Shown: positions 46,921 through 56,643 of the stretch, one piece after another
How positions within the stretch are numbered: position 1 is the first letter of the stretch
Layout: each line of letters begins with the position of its first letter
Assembly (NCBI RefSeq): GCF_036013935.1
Contig: NZ_CP107902.1
Location: forward strand, 1,302,001-1,366,000
From: Streptomyces sp. NBC_00461
GTDB taxonomy: Bacteria; Actinomycetota; Actinomycetes; Streptomycetales; Streptomycetaceae
Direction: 5' to 3'
Length of the DNA stretch: 64,000 nucleotides
The notes under the pieces: model-generated
Database searches by the model: none
What the model was told of the DNA's origin: nothing
What the model saw: only the letters and a program-made list of their open reading frames with translations
Position numbers and translations under genes: made by a program

Positions 46921-47259
46921 TCTCCTCGACTTGGCTCAGGGCTTCGTGACGGCTGGTCAGCACCAAAGAGCCGGATAGTGGAATGATCAGTAAATCGGAC
47001 ACATGAATAACGCTGCCGCGCCCATAAGCCACCGGATGGGGTAGCGCGGGACGCCACTTGGCCCGGGTGGTGGTGAGAGTCGGGCCTGGGTGGGTACATG
47101 CGCGCGCTCAAGATCAACCGACCGGGAGGCGGGCACGCCCGGTGAGTGAGTACCGCCGGCCATGAGGGCGGCGGGATCAAAGGCGCTCATGCCAGCCGGT
47201 CGGGTCAGCGGCTGTCTCATGCGAGGACGCGTTGCGGGGCTGCGACGCTGCGACTCCCC
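46921..47259. other. Spacer between the repeat-protein gene and the GNAT gene
   Basis: It contains the promoter and ribosome-binding site of the repeat protein. Nothing else recognisable was seen. Confidence 0.4.
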
Positions 47260-47757
47260 TCACGGGCGCCAGTACAGCGAGGGGTCGGGGTGGGCGGTGA
47301 AGCCGAGGTCGCGGTACAGGGGTTCGCCTTCGGTGGAGGCATGCAGGTCCACCCGGGCGACGTCGCGTTCGCGGAACCAGTCGAGCAGGGCCCGCATGAC
47401 GGCGCGGCTGTGGCCTCGCCGTCGGTGGGCCGGGTCGGTGACCACGCCGATCACCTGCCCGATCCTGCCGTTGCCCAGATGCGGCCCCGGCAGCCGTTGC
47501 TCGATCGTGCCGATGCCGCAGGCCGCCAGGCCTCCGTCACCGTGACCGTCCACCACGAGGATGCGCACGGTGTCCGCGGTGAGTTGCTCCTTGAGCACGA
47601 CGGCCAGGGCGTCCAGCCAGCCGTCGTCGGCCGACGCGGGAGCGAAGAAGTCACCGCCCAGGTCTTCGAACAGCAGGGCCCGCAGACGCAGGAGCTCCAC
47701 GAGGTCGTACTCCACCGCCTGGCGTACGGCGAAAGGGTGTCCGGTGCGTTGTCGCAT
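47260..47757 (-). CDS. GNAT-family N-acetyltransferase
   Basis: The 165-residue protein has the GNAT fold with the acetyl-CoA loop VIGVVTDPAHRRRGHSRAVM (motif A, R/Q-x-x-G-x-G variant) and the C-terminal LHASTEGEPLYRDLGFT. The substrate is unknown. It is divergent from the CGNR gene with only 26 bases between the starts. Confidence 0.88.
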   Translation of the reverse strand: MRQRTGHPFAVRQAVEYDLVELLRLRALLFEDLGGDFFAPASADDGWLDALAVVLKEQLTADTVRILVVDGHGDGGLAACGIGTIEQRLPGPHLGNGRIGQVIGVVTDPAHRRRGHSRAVMRALLDWFRERDVARVDLHASTEGEPLYRDLGFTAHPDPSLYWRP

Positions 47758-47783
47758 GCTGTCCAGATTGATGTAATGGTCTT

Positions 47784-48305
47784 ATGCACCTCAACCCTTA
47801 CGGCGAGGATGCGGTGAATCTCGCCGCCGACCTGGCCAACCGCCGCCCCGCCGACGCCGAGGAACTCGCGGACCGCTGCCGGGCCGCCGGACTGGTGCTG
47901 GAGGGCCCGGCAGCGCCGGAGGACCTGGCCCGCACCACGGAGGCGCTGGACGCGTGGGAGAAGATCGTCGACGCCACCGATGACCACGAGCGGGCCGACC
48001 TGCTCAACGCGATGCTGGCGACGGCCTCCGCGTATCCGCGGATGACCAACCACGCCGCGAGCGGCTGGCATCTGCACTACCGCGACGAGCGACAACCCCT
48101 CGCCACCGTGCTGATCTCCGTGATCTCCGTGGGCACCGCACTGCACCTGGCGGGACGCGGGATGCACCGTCTCAGGCGCTGCACCGTCACCGAGTGCACC
48201 ACGATCTTCGCGGACACCTCCCGCACCGGACGGCAGCGTTACTGCTCCCAGCGCTGCGCCAACCGCGACGCGGTACGCCGCCACCGGGCCCGTACGACCG
48301 TATGA
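47784..48305 (+). CDS. CGNR-type zinc finger (ABATE domain) putative regulator
   Basis: The 173-residue protein starts with the ABATE-like pattern DAVNLAADLANRRP and ends with a zinc finger CTVTEC...YCSQRCANRDAVRRHR. In most members the last part reads CGNR; here Gly is Ala (CANR). Such proteins are thought to be stress-linked transcription factors. It shares a promoter zone with the GNAT gene. Confidence 0.85.
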   Translation: MHLNPYGEDAVNLAADLANRRPADAEELADRCRAAGLVLEGPAAPEDLARTTEALDAWEKIVDATDDHERADLLNAMLATASAYPRMTNHAASGWHLHYRDERQPLATVLISVISVGTALHLAGRGMHRLRRCTVTECTTIFADTSRTGRQRYCSQRCANRDAVRRHRARTTV

Positions 48306-48363
48306 GTCCGCCCGCGCGGCGGCCGGGCACCCGGTCTCGTGCGCTCACGGCCTGCGGCAGGGT

Positions 48364-49908
48364 TCACCGCTGCTGTTCGGTGAACCCGTCCCTGACGGTG
48401 TCGAAGACCGGACGGTAGGTGCCCCAGTCGGCGTCGGGGGCCGACAGATAGATGTCGTACTCGCGGCCGCCGGCGGTGCCGTAGCCGAGGTCGATGGCGC
48501 GGAAGAGACGGGCCCGGCCGTGGAAGGTGAACTCCCACACCGCGGCCGGCTTCCCGTTGAAGGTGGTCTCCTGCATGCGCAGCCTGCGGTACGTGGCGTA
48601 GTTGACCTTGGTGTTCGCTTCGATGTCCTTGAAGTGCTCCACCGGTCGCGAGCCCGCCGGGTCCACCATGCCGACGGTGAGGCCGGCGAGGCCGGTCGGA
48701 TCGGTGTAGGTGACCTCGTCGTCGCTCGACTCCTTCTTCTGCTTCCAGCCGTCCGGCACGGGGAAGGCGACGTCGAGTCCTCCGTCGCGGACCAGGTGGT
48801 AGCCGTCGGGGACGGGCGAGGCGGACCGAGTGGGCATGTCGCCGGCCGCGTCGTGGCCGCCCCGGTGCGCGTACGCATAGAGCCCGGCGGCGGCGGTGGC
48901 GGCCGCCACCAGGACGGCGACGACCGGCACGAGGACACGGCGCTTACGGCCGGTACGGCGGCGGCGCGCGCTCTCTTCCGGCGGCAGGGGTGGGACCGGC
49001 CTCGTCCCGGAGGTGCGGGTGGACGGGTGTCCGTCCTCCGCGACGGGCCACCCTGCGTCGGCGACGGCGGACGTCCGCGTGGTGGGCGTGCCGTCGGACC
49101 AGGTGGCTCGCAGCGCCCGTTCCGTCTGCTCGGCCGTGGGCCGGTCCTCGGGGTCCTTCGAGAGCAGCGCGTCGATGAGTGATTCCAGGGCACCGGCCTG
49201 CCGCATCGGTTCCAGCGGGTCGACGGCGATGGCGTACGCGGTCTCCATGGCGGTGTCGCGGCGGTACGGCAGGCGCCCCTCCACGGCCTGGTACAGCATG
49301 GTGCCCAGCGACCACAGGTCCGAGGCAGGACCGGGTTTCTGGCCGCGGATCCGTTCCGGGGCCATGAAGTCGATGGAGCCGATCATCTCCCCGGTCCGGG
49401 TGAGCGTGGAGGTCCCGGCGGTCTGGGCGATACCGAAATCGGTCAGGACGACGCGGCCCTCGGCGCCGAGCATGACGTTGCCGGGCTTGATGTCGCGGTG
49501 CAGGACGCCGACGGCGTGCGCTGCCCGTACGGCGGAGATCACACCAAGGCCGATGCGTGCGGCCTCCTGCGGCGGCAGCGTCCGGCCGCCCTTGAGGACG
49601 TCGGCCAGAGTGGGGGCGGGGACGTACTCCATGACGATGCACGGCTGCCCGCCGTCGTCGACGACGTCGTGGACGACGACCACGTTGGGGTGCACGACGC
49701 GGGCGGCGCTGCGCGCCTCACGGCGGATGCGCTCGTAGAGCGTGGTGATCTCGCCGTCGGACAGGTGCGGCGGTGTGTGGAGCCTCTTGAGCGCGACCTG
49801 CCGGGCGAGTTCCTCGTCCTCGGCGCGCCAGACCGTGCCCATACCGCCGCGCCCGATGAGCTCGACGAGCCGGTAACGCCCGGCGACGAGCCGCCCTTCG
49901 TCCGACAC
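48364..49908 (-). CDS. Hanks-type Ser/Thr protein kinase with extracellular sensor domain
   Basis: The 514-residue protein has a kinase domain (about 10-270): GRGGMGTVW loop, Lys in ARQVALKRLH, HRDIKPGNVML catalytic loop, TDFGIAQ and APERIRG. A basic Pro-rich linker leads to one membrane segment (about 325-347), followed by an outer domain of about 160 residues that is not a PASTA repeat and was not recognised (VPDGWKQKKESS, YDIYLSAPD). It starts at GTG. It is convergent with the CGNR gene. Confidence 0.9.
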   Translation of the reverse strand: MSDEGRLVAGRYRLVELIGRGGMGTVWRAEDEELARQVALKRLHTPPHLSDGEITTLYERIRREARSAARVVHPNVVVVHDVVDDGGQPCIVMEYVPAPTLADVLKGGRTLPPQEAARIGLGVISAVRAAHAVGVLHRDIKPGNVMLGAEGRVVLTDFGIAQTAGTSTLTRTGEMIGSIDFMAPERIRGQKPGPASDLWSLGTMLYQAVEGRLPYRRDTAMETAYAIAVDPLEPMRQAGALESLIDALLSKDPEDRPTAEQTERALRATWSDGTPTTRTSAVADAGWPVAEDGHPSTRTSGTRPVPPLPPEESARRRRTGRKRRVLVPVVAVLVAAATAAAGLYAYAHRGGHDAAGDMPTRSASPVPDGYHLVRDGGLDVAFPVPDGWKQKKESSDDEVTYTDPTGLAGLTVGMVDPAGSRPVEHFKDIEANTKVNYATYRRLRMQETTFNGKPAAVWEFTFHGRARLFRAIDLGYGTAGGREYDIYLSAPDADWGTYRPVFDTVRDGFTEQQR

Positions 49909-49999
49909 TGCTGACCCTCCGCCGACTCTGCCCCCTTTTGCATCACTCAGCCATGCACACTAACCGACCTTCGTGACGAACCGGGACGAGGTCCGTCTG

Positions 50000-50437
50000 T
50001 CAGACCAGGCAGAACTCGTTTCCCTCCGGATCCGCCATCAGCATGTGGTCGGGCCTGCCGTCCAGGTCTTCCCGACGGACCACGGTCGCGCCCGCGGCGG
50101 TCAGCCGCTCCACGGCCTCCGCCACGCGCGGCCATCGCAGCTCCCAGGGTGTCTCGCGGCCACCGCCGACCTGTACGTCGAGGTGCACCCGGTTCTTCGC
50201 CGTCTTCGGCTCCGGAACCCGAAGGAACGAGATATTGGGTCCCACTCCTTCCGGGTCGCAGAGGTAGGCGCCCTCGTCCCATTCGTCCTCCGGGACCCCG
50301 TGATGGGCGAGCCACTCCTCCCAGCTGCCGAATCCGACGGGTGCGGGCCGCTCCGCGTATCCCAGCGCCAGAGCCCAGAACCCGGCCAGCTTCGCCGGTT
50401 CCGCACAGTCGATGGTCACGGTCCACCTGGTCGCCAT
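50000..50437 (-). CDS. VOC/glyoxalase-like protein
   Basis: The 145-residue protein shows the two-module VOC pattern: TIDCAEPAKLAGFWALALGY at the start, NRVHLDVQVGG in the middle and MLMADPEGNEFCLV at the end, typical of the actinobacterial glyoxalase-like group. Substrate unknown. A possible metal set is less complete than in true glyoxalases. Confidence 0.85.
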   Translation of the reverse strand: MATRWTVTIDCAEPAKLAGFWALALGYAERPAPVGFGSWEEWLAHHGVPEDEWDEGAYLCDPEGVGPNISFLRVPEPKTAKNRVHLDVQVGGGRETPWELRWPRVAEAVERLTAAGATVVRREDLDGRPDHMLMADPEGNEFCLV

Positions 50438-50468
50438 GTGCCCTCCCCTGTCGCGGCCGGTGCCGCCG

Positions 50469-52931
50469 TCACGGTATCTCCTGCTCGGCCCAGATGATTT
50501 TCCCGGCGGTCGTGTGCCGAGCGCCCCAGCGGTCGGTCAGCTGGGCCACCAGGAAGAGGCCGCGGCCGCCCTCGTCCATGCTCCGGGCATGCCTCAGCCG
50601 GGGGGCCGTACCGCTGGCGTCGGAAACCTCGCAGGTCAGGCGGGCGCCGCGGATCAGCCGTAGCCGGATGGGCGGCTCGGCGTAGCGGATCGCGTTGGTG
50701 ACCAGCTCGCTCACCACGAGCTCCGTCGTCATGGCCAGCTCCCCCAGCCCCCAGGCCTCCACCTGGCGGGTCGCGCGGGCCCGGAGGTCGGCCACGGCGG
50801 ACGGGTCCACGGGTATCTCCCAGGACACGACGCGGTCGGCGCCCAGGGCGTGGGTGCGCGCCAGGAGCAGGGCGATGTCGTCGGGCTGCGGCACGGGCAC
50901 GAGCTGCCGCACCGCGGACGTGCACAGGGTGGAGAGATCGGTGTCGGATCGGGCCAGCACGTCGGCGAGCCGGGACATGCCCAACTCCATGTCGCAGTCG
51001 GCCCCTTCGATGAGGCCGTCGGTGTACAGCCCGAGCAGGCTGTTCTCGGCGAGTTCGATCTCGGTGGCTTCGAAGGCCATGCCGCCCAGCCCGAGCGGCG
51101 GCCCTGCCGGGGGCTCCGGGAAGGACACCTGTCCGTCGGGTGCGATGACGACGGGGGGCGGGTGTCCGGCGCGGGCCATCGTGCACCGCCCGGTGACCGG
51201 ATCGTAGACGGCATACAGACAGGTCGCCCCGAGGAAGGCGGACGTGTTCCGGTGATCTGTGTCGTCGTCGGTCTTCTCGGCGCTCAGCCGGAGCACGAGG
51301 TCGTCGAGGTGGGCCAGGAGCTCGTCGGGCGGCAGCTCCATGTCGGCGAGGGTCTGCACCGCGGTGCGTAGCCGGCCCATGGCCGCCGCGGCGGTGATGC
51401 CGTGCCCCACCACATCGCCGACCACGAGGCCGACCCGCGCCCCGGACAGGGGGATCACGTCGAACCAGTCCCCGCCGACCCCGCCCGTCGGGTCGGCCGG
51501 CAGATAGGCGGAGGCCACGTCCAGCGCTGTGCCGCCGGTCAGGGCCTGCGGCAGCAGGCTGCGCTGCAGGGTGACCGCCGCCGTGTGTTCCCTGGTGTAG
51601 CGGCGGGCGTTGTCGACGCACAGCGCGGCGCGCGCCACCAGCTCCCGGGCCAGCAGTACGTCGTCGGACTGGAACGAGACGGGGTTGAGCGACCGGATGA
51701 ACGTGGTGAGGCCGAGGACGGTGTCGCGCGCCCGCATCGGCACGGAGATGAGGGAGTGCAGTCCGAACTCCCGGATCCTCTGCGCTCGTTCGGGCTGTTC
51801 GGCCACCCACAGCTCGTCGGACGGATCGAGGACCGCGGTGAGGATCGGCTCGCCGTGGATGAGCAGGTTCACGTCGTGCGACGGAGGGAGGAAGTCCACC
51901 CTGTCCCCGACCCGTGCCACGGCCTCCGGGCAGCCCTCGTGCACGGAGTTCAGGCCGGCGCGGCGCATCAGCGGCCTCACGGACGCCGGCCCGGCGTCCG
52001 TGAGCCACGCGCCGTGGCCTTCGCTGCTCAGGACGGGCTCCAGAAGGTCGACGACGACGAAGTCCGCCAGACGGGGTACGGCGAAGTCGGCGAGCTCCTG
52101 CGCCGTCCGCATCACGTCCAGGGTCGTGCCCACGCAGGCGCCGGCCTCGTTGACGAGCGTCAGGAGGCGGCGGGCGTTCCACCGCTCGGTGACGTCGAGG
52201 ACCATGTAGCAGACCCCGGTGACGGAGTCGCCCGCGTCCACCAAGGGGAAGAAGGACGTGGAGTAGGCGTGCTGACGGTGGGGGTCGGCCCAGCTCCACC
52301 CCAGGTACTCGTAGTCGGTGACCGGGGTTCCGGTGTCCAGGACCTTGCGCATCAGCCCTTCGAGGGTGGCCGCCTGCAGCCCAGGCAGCAGCTCGCTCAG
52401 CCGGCGTCCCAGCCGCTGTTCACGGGGCACACCGCCGAACCGTTCGAGGGTGTCGTTCAGCCACACGTAGCGCAGCTCCAGGTCCATCACCGCCATGCCG
52501 ACCGGGGAGCGGGTGAGGAACCCGTCGAGCACGGACTGGCCCATCGCCCACTGCTGCCGCAGCTCCCGCGCCGAGATCAGGAAGCACTCCTCCCCGCCCA
52601 TCCGGAAGGACGCGGAGACCCGCAGGTCGACGTCGACCACCCGGCCGTCGCGGTGGCGTACGGGGATCAGACCGCTCCAGCCCATGCCGGCGCGGCACCG
52701 CTCCGCCACACCGGCCACCCGGGCCGGGTCCGACGGCATCGCCACCAGGCGTGCGGCGGGGCCGCCGACCATCTCGGACGCCGGGTGTCCGAGCAGTGCC
52801 TCGGCGCCCCGCGTCCAGCCGACCACGACGCCCTCGGCGGACACGACCGCCACCGCGTCGGTGGACGCGTCAAGGGCGTCGCGCAGTCCTGCGGGCGTCG
52901 GCCCGTCGGGTGCTTCTCGCACAGGATCCAT
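50469..52931 (-). CDS. PAS-PAS-GAF-SpoIIE phosphatase-HATPase regulatory protein
   Basis: The 820-residue protein has PAS domains (about 15-120 and 135-250), a GAF domain (about 255-445), a SpoIIE-type PP2C domain (about 465-680; VGGDWFDVIPL, GDVVGHGI, LYTDGLIEG, PDDIALLLARTH) and a C-terminal ATPase domain (about 700-815; ELVTNAIRYA, GGRGLFLVAQL). It matches the protein at 18777 in layout and length. The ATG at 52931 lacks a strong ribosome-binding site, so the start is less certain. It is divergent from the next phosphatase gene, suggesting common control. Confidence 0.88.
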   Translation of the reverse strand: MDPVREAPDGPTPAGLRDALDASTDAVAVVSAEGVVVGWTRGAEALLGHPASEMVGGPAARLVAMPSDPARVAGVAERCRAGMGWSGLIPVRHRDGRVVDVDLRVSASFRMGGEECFLISARELRQQWAMGQSVLDGFLTRSPVGMAVMDLELRYVWLNDTLERFGGVPREQRLGRRLSELLPGLQAATLEGLMRKVLDTGTPVTDYEYLGWSWADPHRQHAYSTSFFPLVDAGDSVTGVCYMVLDVTERWNARRLLTLVNEAGACVGTTLDVMRTAQELADFAVPRLADFVVVDLLEPVLSSEGHGAWLTDAGPASVRPLMRRAGLNSVHEGCPEAVARVGDRVDFLPPSHDVNLLIHGEPILTAVLDPSDELWVAEQPERAQRIREFGLHSLISVPMRARDTVLGLTTFIRSLNPVSFQSDDVLLARELVARAALCVDNARRYTREHTAAVTLQRSLLPQALTGGTALDVASAYLPADPTGGVGGDWFDVIPLSGARVGLVVGDVVGHGITAAAAMGRLRTAVQTLADMELPPDELLAHLDDLVLRLSAEKTDDDTDHRNTSAFLGATCLYAVYDPVTGRCTMARAGHPPPVVIAPDGQVSFPEPPAGPPLGLGGMAFEATEIELAENSLLGLYTDGLIEGADCDMELGMSRLADVLARSDTDLSTLCTSAVRQLVPVPQPDDIALLLARTHALGADRVVSWEIPVDPSAVADLRARATRQVEAWGLGELAMTTELVVSELVTNAIRYAEPPIRLRLIRGARLTCEVSDASGTAPRLRHARSMDEGGRGLFLVAQLTDRWGARHTTAGKIIWAEQEIP

Positions 52932-53141
52932 GGATGCCGTCCGGGTGCCGTTCCGTACAGAACCATGTTCCTGCTTGTCCGTCGGTTGTGCACGGCCCCG
53001 GCGGGCACCCTGCCGCCGCCCGCTCCGCTTCCGCCCGGCCCGAAGCGGAGGGAGCATGGAAGTGCCGCTGGTCAAAACCCAGGTCCCGGGCGACACCGAC
53101 AGGTTCGCCGGATCCCGCGGCACGGTGGAGGTGATTACCGG

Positions 53142-55193
53142 ATGACAGCCGAATCCTTCCGGTCCGAAGGTGAGGCGCACGGCCTCGATTCGCCTCCACC
53201 GACCGGTCTGCTGGATCTCCTGAGCGTGGCCGCGACGGTCGTCGACGCCGACGGGCGCATCGTGTTCTGGACCCCGCAGGCGGAGGAGCTGTTCGGGTAC
53301 ACCGCGCAGGAGGCGCTGGGCAAGTACGCGGCCCGGCTGCTCATCCACCCGGAGCATCTGAAGGCCGTGGTCAGGCTGTTCACGGAGGTGCTGGAGACGG
53401 GCCGGAGCTGGGCCGGTGCCTTCCCCATCCGGCACAAGGACGGCAGCAGCCGGCTGATGGAGTTCCGCAACATGCGGCTCCAGGACGATCTCGGGGACGT
53501 CTACGCGCTGGGCATCGCAGCCGACCACAACCTCCTCCAGCGCGTCGAGACCGATCTGGCCCTGTGCGAGCGGCTGATCAACCAGTCTCCGATCGGCCTG
53601 GCCCTGCTGGACCCGGAACTGCGGTATGTACTGGTCAACCCGGCGCTGGAGCGCATCGACGGCTTCCCCGCCGAGGACCACGTGGGCCGCGGCCTCAGGG
53701 AGACCCTGCCCCTGCCCGACGTCGACACCATCGAGTCCGCGCTGCGTCAGGTGCTCACCACCGGCACCCCGCTGCTCGACCAGTACCACGTCGACCCCGA
53801 TCACGAGCACGCCTGGTCCCTGTCCTTCTACCGCCTGGAGGACCCCGGCGGGCGGGTCCTGGGGGCGGCCGCCTCGGTCGTCGACGTCACCGAACGGCAC
53901 CGCGCCGCCGCCGAGGCCGACCGGGCCCGGCGCCGCCTCGCCCTCATCGCCGACGCCTCCGTGCGCGTCGGCACCACGCTGGAGGTGGAGGAGACCGCCC
54001 GTGAACTGGCGGAGATCGCCGTCCCGCAGCTCGCCGACGTGGTCGCCGTCGACATCCTCGACTCCGCCCTGGCCTGCCGCCGGTCACGCAGACCGGACGA
54101 CGGCCCGGAGCTGTTCCGCGCCCTCGCGCTCAAGGCGGCACACCCGACCGTGGCGCTCCGCGCCGCAGACCCTCCCGGCGGTCTCGCGGCCTACGAGGGG
54201 GACCGCCTGGTCACGCTGTGCGTCCACACCGGCCGGCCGGTCCTGGTGCGGCACGTCAGCGAGGACGATCTGCCGCGCATCGCCCGGGACGCCGAGGCCG
54301 GTTCGCTGCTGGCCCGGGCCGGCGTCCACTCCTATCTCGCCGTGCCGCTGATCGCGCACGGCGAGGTGCTGGGCGCCCTCGATCTCAAGCGCACCAACAA
54401 CCCGCTCCCGTTCGACCAGGACGATGTCGTCCTGGCCTCCGAGCTGGCGGGCCGTGCGGCCGTTGCCATCGACAACGCCCGCTGGTTCCAGAGCGTGCGC
54501 AACACCGCCCTCACCCTGCAGCGCAGCCTGCTGCCCGACCACCCGCTGCAGCACTCGGGGCTCGAACTCGCCTCCCGCTACCAGCCCGCCCAGGCCACCA
54601 GCGAGGTCGGCGGCGACTGGTACGACGTCATTCCGCTGAGCGACGACCGGACCGCCCTGGTCGTCGGCGACGTCATGGGCAACGGCATCGACGCCGCCGC
54701 CACCATGGGCCGGCTGCGCACCGCGACCTGCGCCTACGCGGAACTCGACCTCGACCCCGGCGCCGTGCTCCAGCACCTCGACAAGATCACCTGCGATCTG
54801 GAGCACTACATCGTCACGTGCATCTACGCCGTCTACGACCCGCGTACGAGGCTGTGCCGCATCGCCAACGCCGGACACATGCCGCCCGCCCTGGCCGGCC
54901 CGGACCACGCCCCCGAGCTGCTCGACCTGCCCTCCGGCGCACCGCTCGGCGTAGGCGGCATCCCCTTCGAGGCCACCACGGCCCGTCTCGACCCCGGTGA
55001 CCTGCTGGTCCTCTACACCGACGGCCTGGTCGAGACCCGTCACCACTCGATAGACGACCGTCTGGACGTCCTGCTCAGCTTCCTCGACGAGCCCCACCGG
55101 CCCCTGGAGGAAACCTGCGACCTCCTGCTGTACGGCCTGCGCCACCCCGACGACTACGACGACGTGGCCCTCCTCATCGCCCGGGCGCTGTAG
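53142..55193 (+). CDS. PAS-PAS-GAF-SpoIIE phosphatase
   Basis: The 683-residue protein has two PAS domains (about 20-125 and 135-250), a GAF domain (about 265-445) and a SpoIIE-type PP2C domain (about 465-680; VGGDWYDVIPL, GDVMGNGI, LYTDGLVETR, DDVALLIARAL) but no ATPase domain. GGAGGTGA lies seven bases before the ATG. It would dephosphorylate an anti-anti-sigma factor (family knowledge). The gene starts 211 bases from the divergent 820-residue paralogue. Confidence 0.9.
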   Translation: MTAESFRSEGEAHGLDSPPPTGLLDLLSVAATVVDADGRIVFWTPQAEELFGYTAQEALGKYAARLLIHPEHLKAVVRLFTEVLETGRSWAGAFPIRHKDGSSRLMEFRNMRLQDDLGDVYALGIAADHNLLQRVETDLALCERLINQSPIGLALLDPELRYVLVNPALERIDGFPAEDHVGRGLRETLPLPDVDTIESALRQVLTTGTPLLDQYHVDPDHEHAWSLSFYRLEDPGGRVLGAAASVVDVTERHRAAAEADRARRRLALIADASVRVGTTLEVEETARELAEIAVPQLADVVAVDILDSALACRRSRRPDDGPELFRALALKAAHPTVALRAADPPGGLAAYEGDRLVTLCVHTGRPVLVRHVSEDDLPRIARDAEAGSLLARAGVHSYLAVPLIAHGEVLGALDLKRTNNPLPFDQDDVVLASELAGRAAVAIDNARWFQSVRNTALTLQRSLLPDHPLQHSGLELASRYQPAQATSEVGGDWYDVIPLSDDRTALVVGDVMGNGIDAAATMGRLRTATCAYAELDLDPGAVLQHLDKITCDLEHYIVTCIYAVYDPRTRLCRIANAGHMPPALAGPDHAPELLDLPSGAPLGVGGIPFEATTARLDPGDLLVLYTDGLVETRHHSIDDRLDVLLSFLDEPHRPLEETCDLLLYGLRHPDDYDDVALLIARAL

Positions 55194-55286
55194 GGAACCC
55201 GGGTGGCGGGACAGGCGTTCTCGTTCATGAGTTCGCGACCAGGGCAGCCCCGCCTGCCCGCCGGTGACAGGAACCAGGGGGACACG

Positions 55287-55541
55287 ATGAGCGAAAAGGC
55301 CCGCAAGCTGTTCGAGGCGCTCGACCTCGACCACAACGGGACCCTGACCCGCGACGAGGTGATCATCGCCCTGCGGACGAAGGGCCCGACGCTCGCCGCG
55401 TCGGGGGATCTGCCGTTCTGGGCCCTGGGAGACGCCGACGCCTCGTCCGCCCTGTTCGACGCCGCCGACCAGAACGGGGACGCGGTACTGACCCTGGAGG
55501 AGTTCGCGGCGGTGGTGGACCGCCGTTTCGGCTGGCACTGA
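55287..55541 (+). CDS. Small EF-hand calcium-binding protein
   Basis: The 84-residue protein has two EF-hand loops: DLDHNGTLTRDE (about 13-24) and DAADQNGDAVLTLEE (about 57-71), each with acidic residues at positions 1, 3, 5 and 12. Such calcerythrin-like proteins bind calcium in the cytoplasm of streptomycetes. CAGGGGG precedes the ATG. It follows the phosphatase gene by 93 bases. Confidence 0.88.
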   Translation: MSEKARKLFEALDLDHNGTLTRDEVIIALRTKGPTLAASGDLPFWALGDADASSALFDAADQNGDAVLTLEEFAAVVDRRFGWH

Positions 55542-55860
55542 GGCGAGGAAGTGCGGCACGGGGGCAGTTCCGTTCAGCTCCCGTCAGTCAGCTCCGAGCC
55601 GGGGTGAGCGCCCCGTCCGGCACGCGCTCGTCGGGCTTCCTTCCGTCGAGGATTCGTCCCCGTGCCGATACCGCGGCCGGAGTGAGGTCGTCCGGTCGGG
55701 GAGGTAGGTGCGCCCCATCAGGCGGCGCAACGGGGTGACGCGGCTGCGGATCTGTGCGGACTTGCCGGTGTTCATGGAGCCACCCTGCGTCGCGGCAGCC
55801 CGGACAGCCAGGTCCCTCCGGCGCGCAGGATCACCGGTCCCGGTAGCAGTGCCACCACGA
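55542..55860. other. Spacer downstream of the EF-hand gene
   Basis: A 63-codon minus-strand frame at 55584-55775 has no recognisable family and an Arg-rich, shadow-like composition. I see nothing else here. Confidence 0.35.
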
Positions 55861-56484
55861 TCACCGGGAATACGCCGGCCGCCGACGTTCCACCCACCCG
55901 AACACCATCACCGATCCCGCCGCCGCGAACGCGCACCAGGTGGAGACGAACTCCAGCCGCCACAGCGTCCAGCTCACCAGCGCACCCGCCGCGGCCAGGA
56001 CGCCGAGCCTCCTCAGCAGGCGGTCGCCGGAGAGCAGGAACGCGCCGACCGTGGCCAGCAGATAGCCCGCGGCAAGTAATCCGGCGTGCGGCAACCCGAT
56101 GACGTAGCCGACGGTGTGACCGCGGATCTCGGCCCGCACCGGTCGGGTGGCGATGCTGTACGCAAGCGCGGCGGCGGTCGCGAGGCCGGCGACGAGGGGA
56201 ATCGCCGACCGGGCTCCGGCCTGCCGCGGCACGGCGCAGGCCACGGCCACCGGCACCCACACCGCCAACAGCGGAAAGGCGATCACGGCCCAGGCGACGG
56301 TGGCCGGTCCCGTGCCCCCTCCGACATGCCAGACCCAGGCCTCGACCAGCTGATGAACCCCGAGCAGCAACGGCAGCGTGGCAAGCGGCAGATCCCCCGT
56401 CCGCTGCGTCCGCGCCACGCAGGCCACACCGACGCAGGCGATCCCGGCACCCGCGACGAGATCGGCCGTAGCACTCCAGCACAT
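55861..56484 (-). CDS. Membrane protein of the MCWSATAD family (DUF6629 from memory)
   Basis: The 207-residue protein starts MCWSATADLVAGAG, a distinctive opening of an actinobacterial membrane family, and has about six hydrophobic segments, with HQLVEAWVWH after the second. Function unknown. I chose the ATG at 56484 because family similarity begins exactly there; a longer frame exists. Confidence 0.75.
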   Translation of the reverse strand: MCWSATADLVAGAGIACVGVACVARTQRTGDLPLATLPLLLGVHQLVEAWVWHVGGGTGPATVAWAVIAFPLLAVWVPVAVACAVPRQAGARSAIPLVAGLATAAALAYSIATRPVRAEIRGHTVGYVIGLPHAGLLAAGYLLATVGAFLLSGDRLLRRLGVLAAAGALVSWTLWRLEFVSTWCAFAAAGSVMVFGWVERRRPAYSR

Positions 56485-56643
56485 GGCACCACCATGGCGT
56501 CGACCGTGCCGCGACGCCATGAGACGCCGATGTGTCCAAGGAGCGGCCCACTCTTCGAAAAGAGCACGAGCCCAGGCCACCCACCGCGTTCGCTTCTATG
56601 GTGGGGACCACACACTGACGGCCGGCGCCGAGGCAGGCAGGGC

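Noticed and set aside
45429..46949. Plus-strand frames across the repeat gene, including a collagen-like SPGAPDRPASPGAPD pattern and an RLLRVLRIG pattern
   Set aside because: Repeat units are multiples of three, so all frames stay open. Only the minus-strand frame has a signal peptide and a properly spaced ribosome-binding site.
51402..53141. Extension of the 683-residue phosphatase upstream through the divergent gene
   Set aside because: The extension is antisense to the 820-residue phosphatase. GGAGGTGA before the ATG at 53142 sets the start.
55584..55775. Sixty-three-codon minus-strand frame after the EF-hand gene
   Set aside because: Arg/Ser-rich composition and no recognisable motif. 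It may be a shadow.
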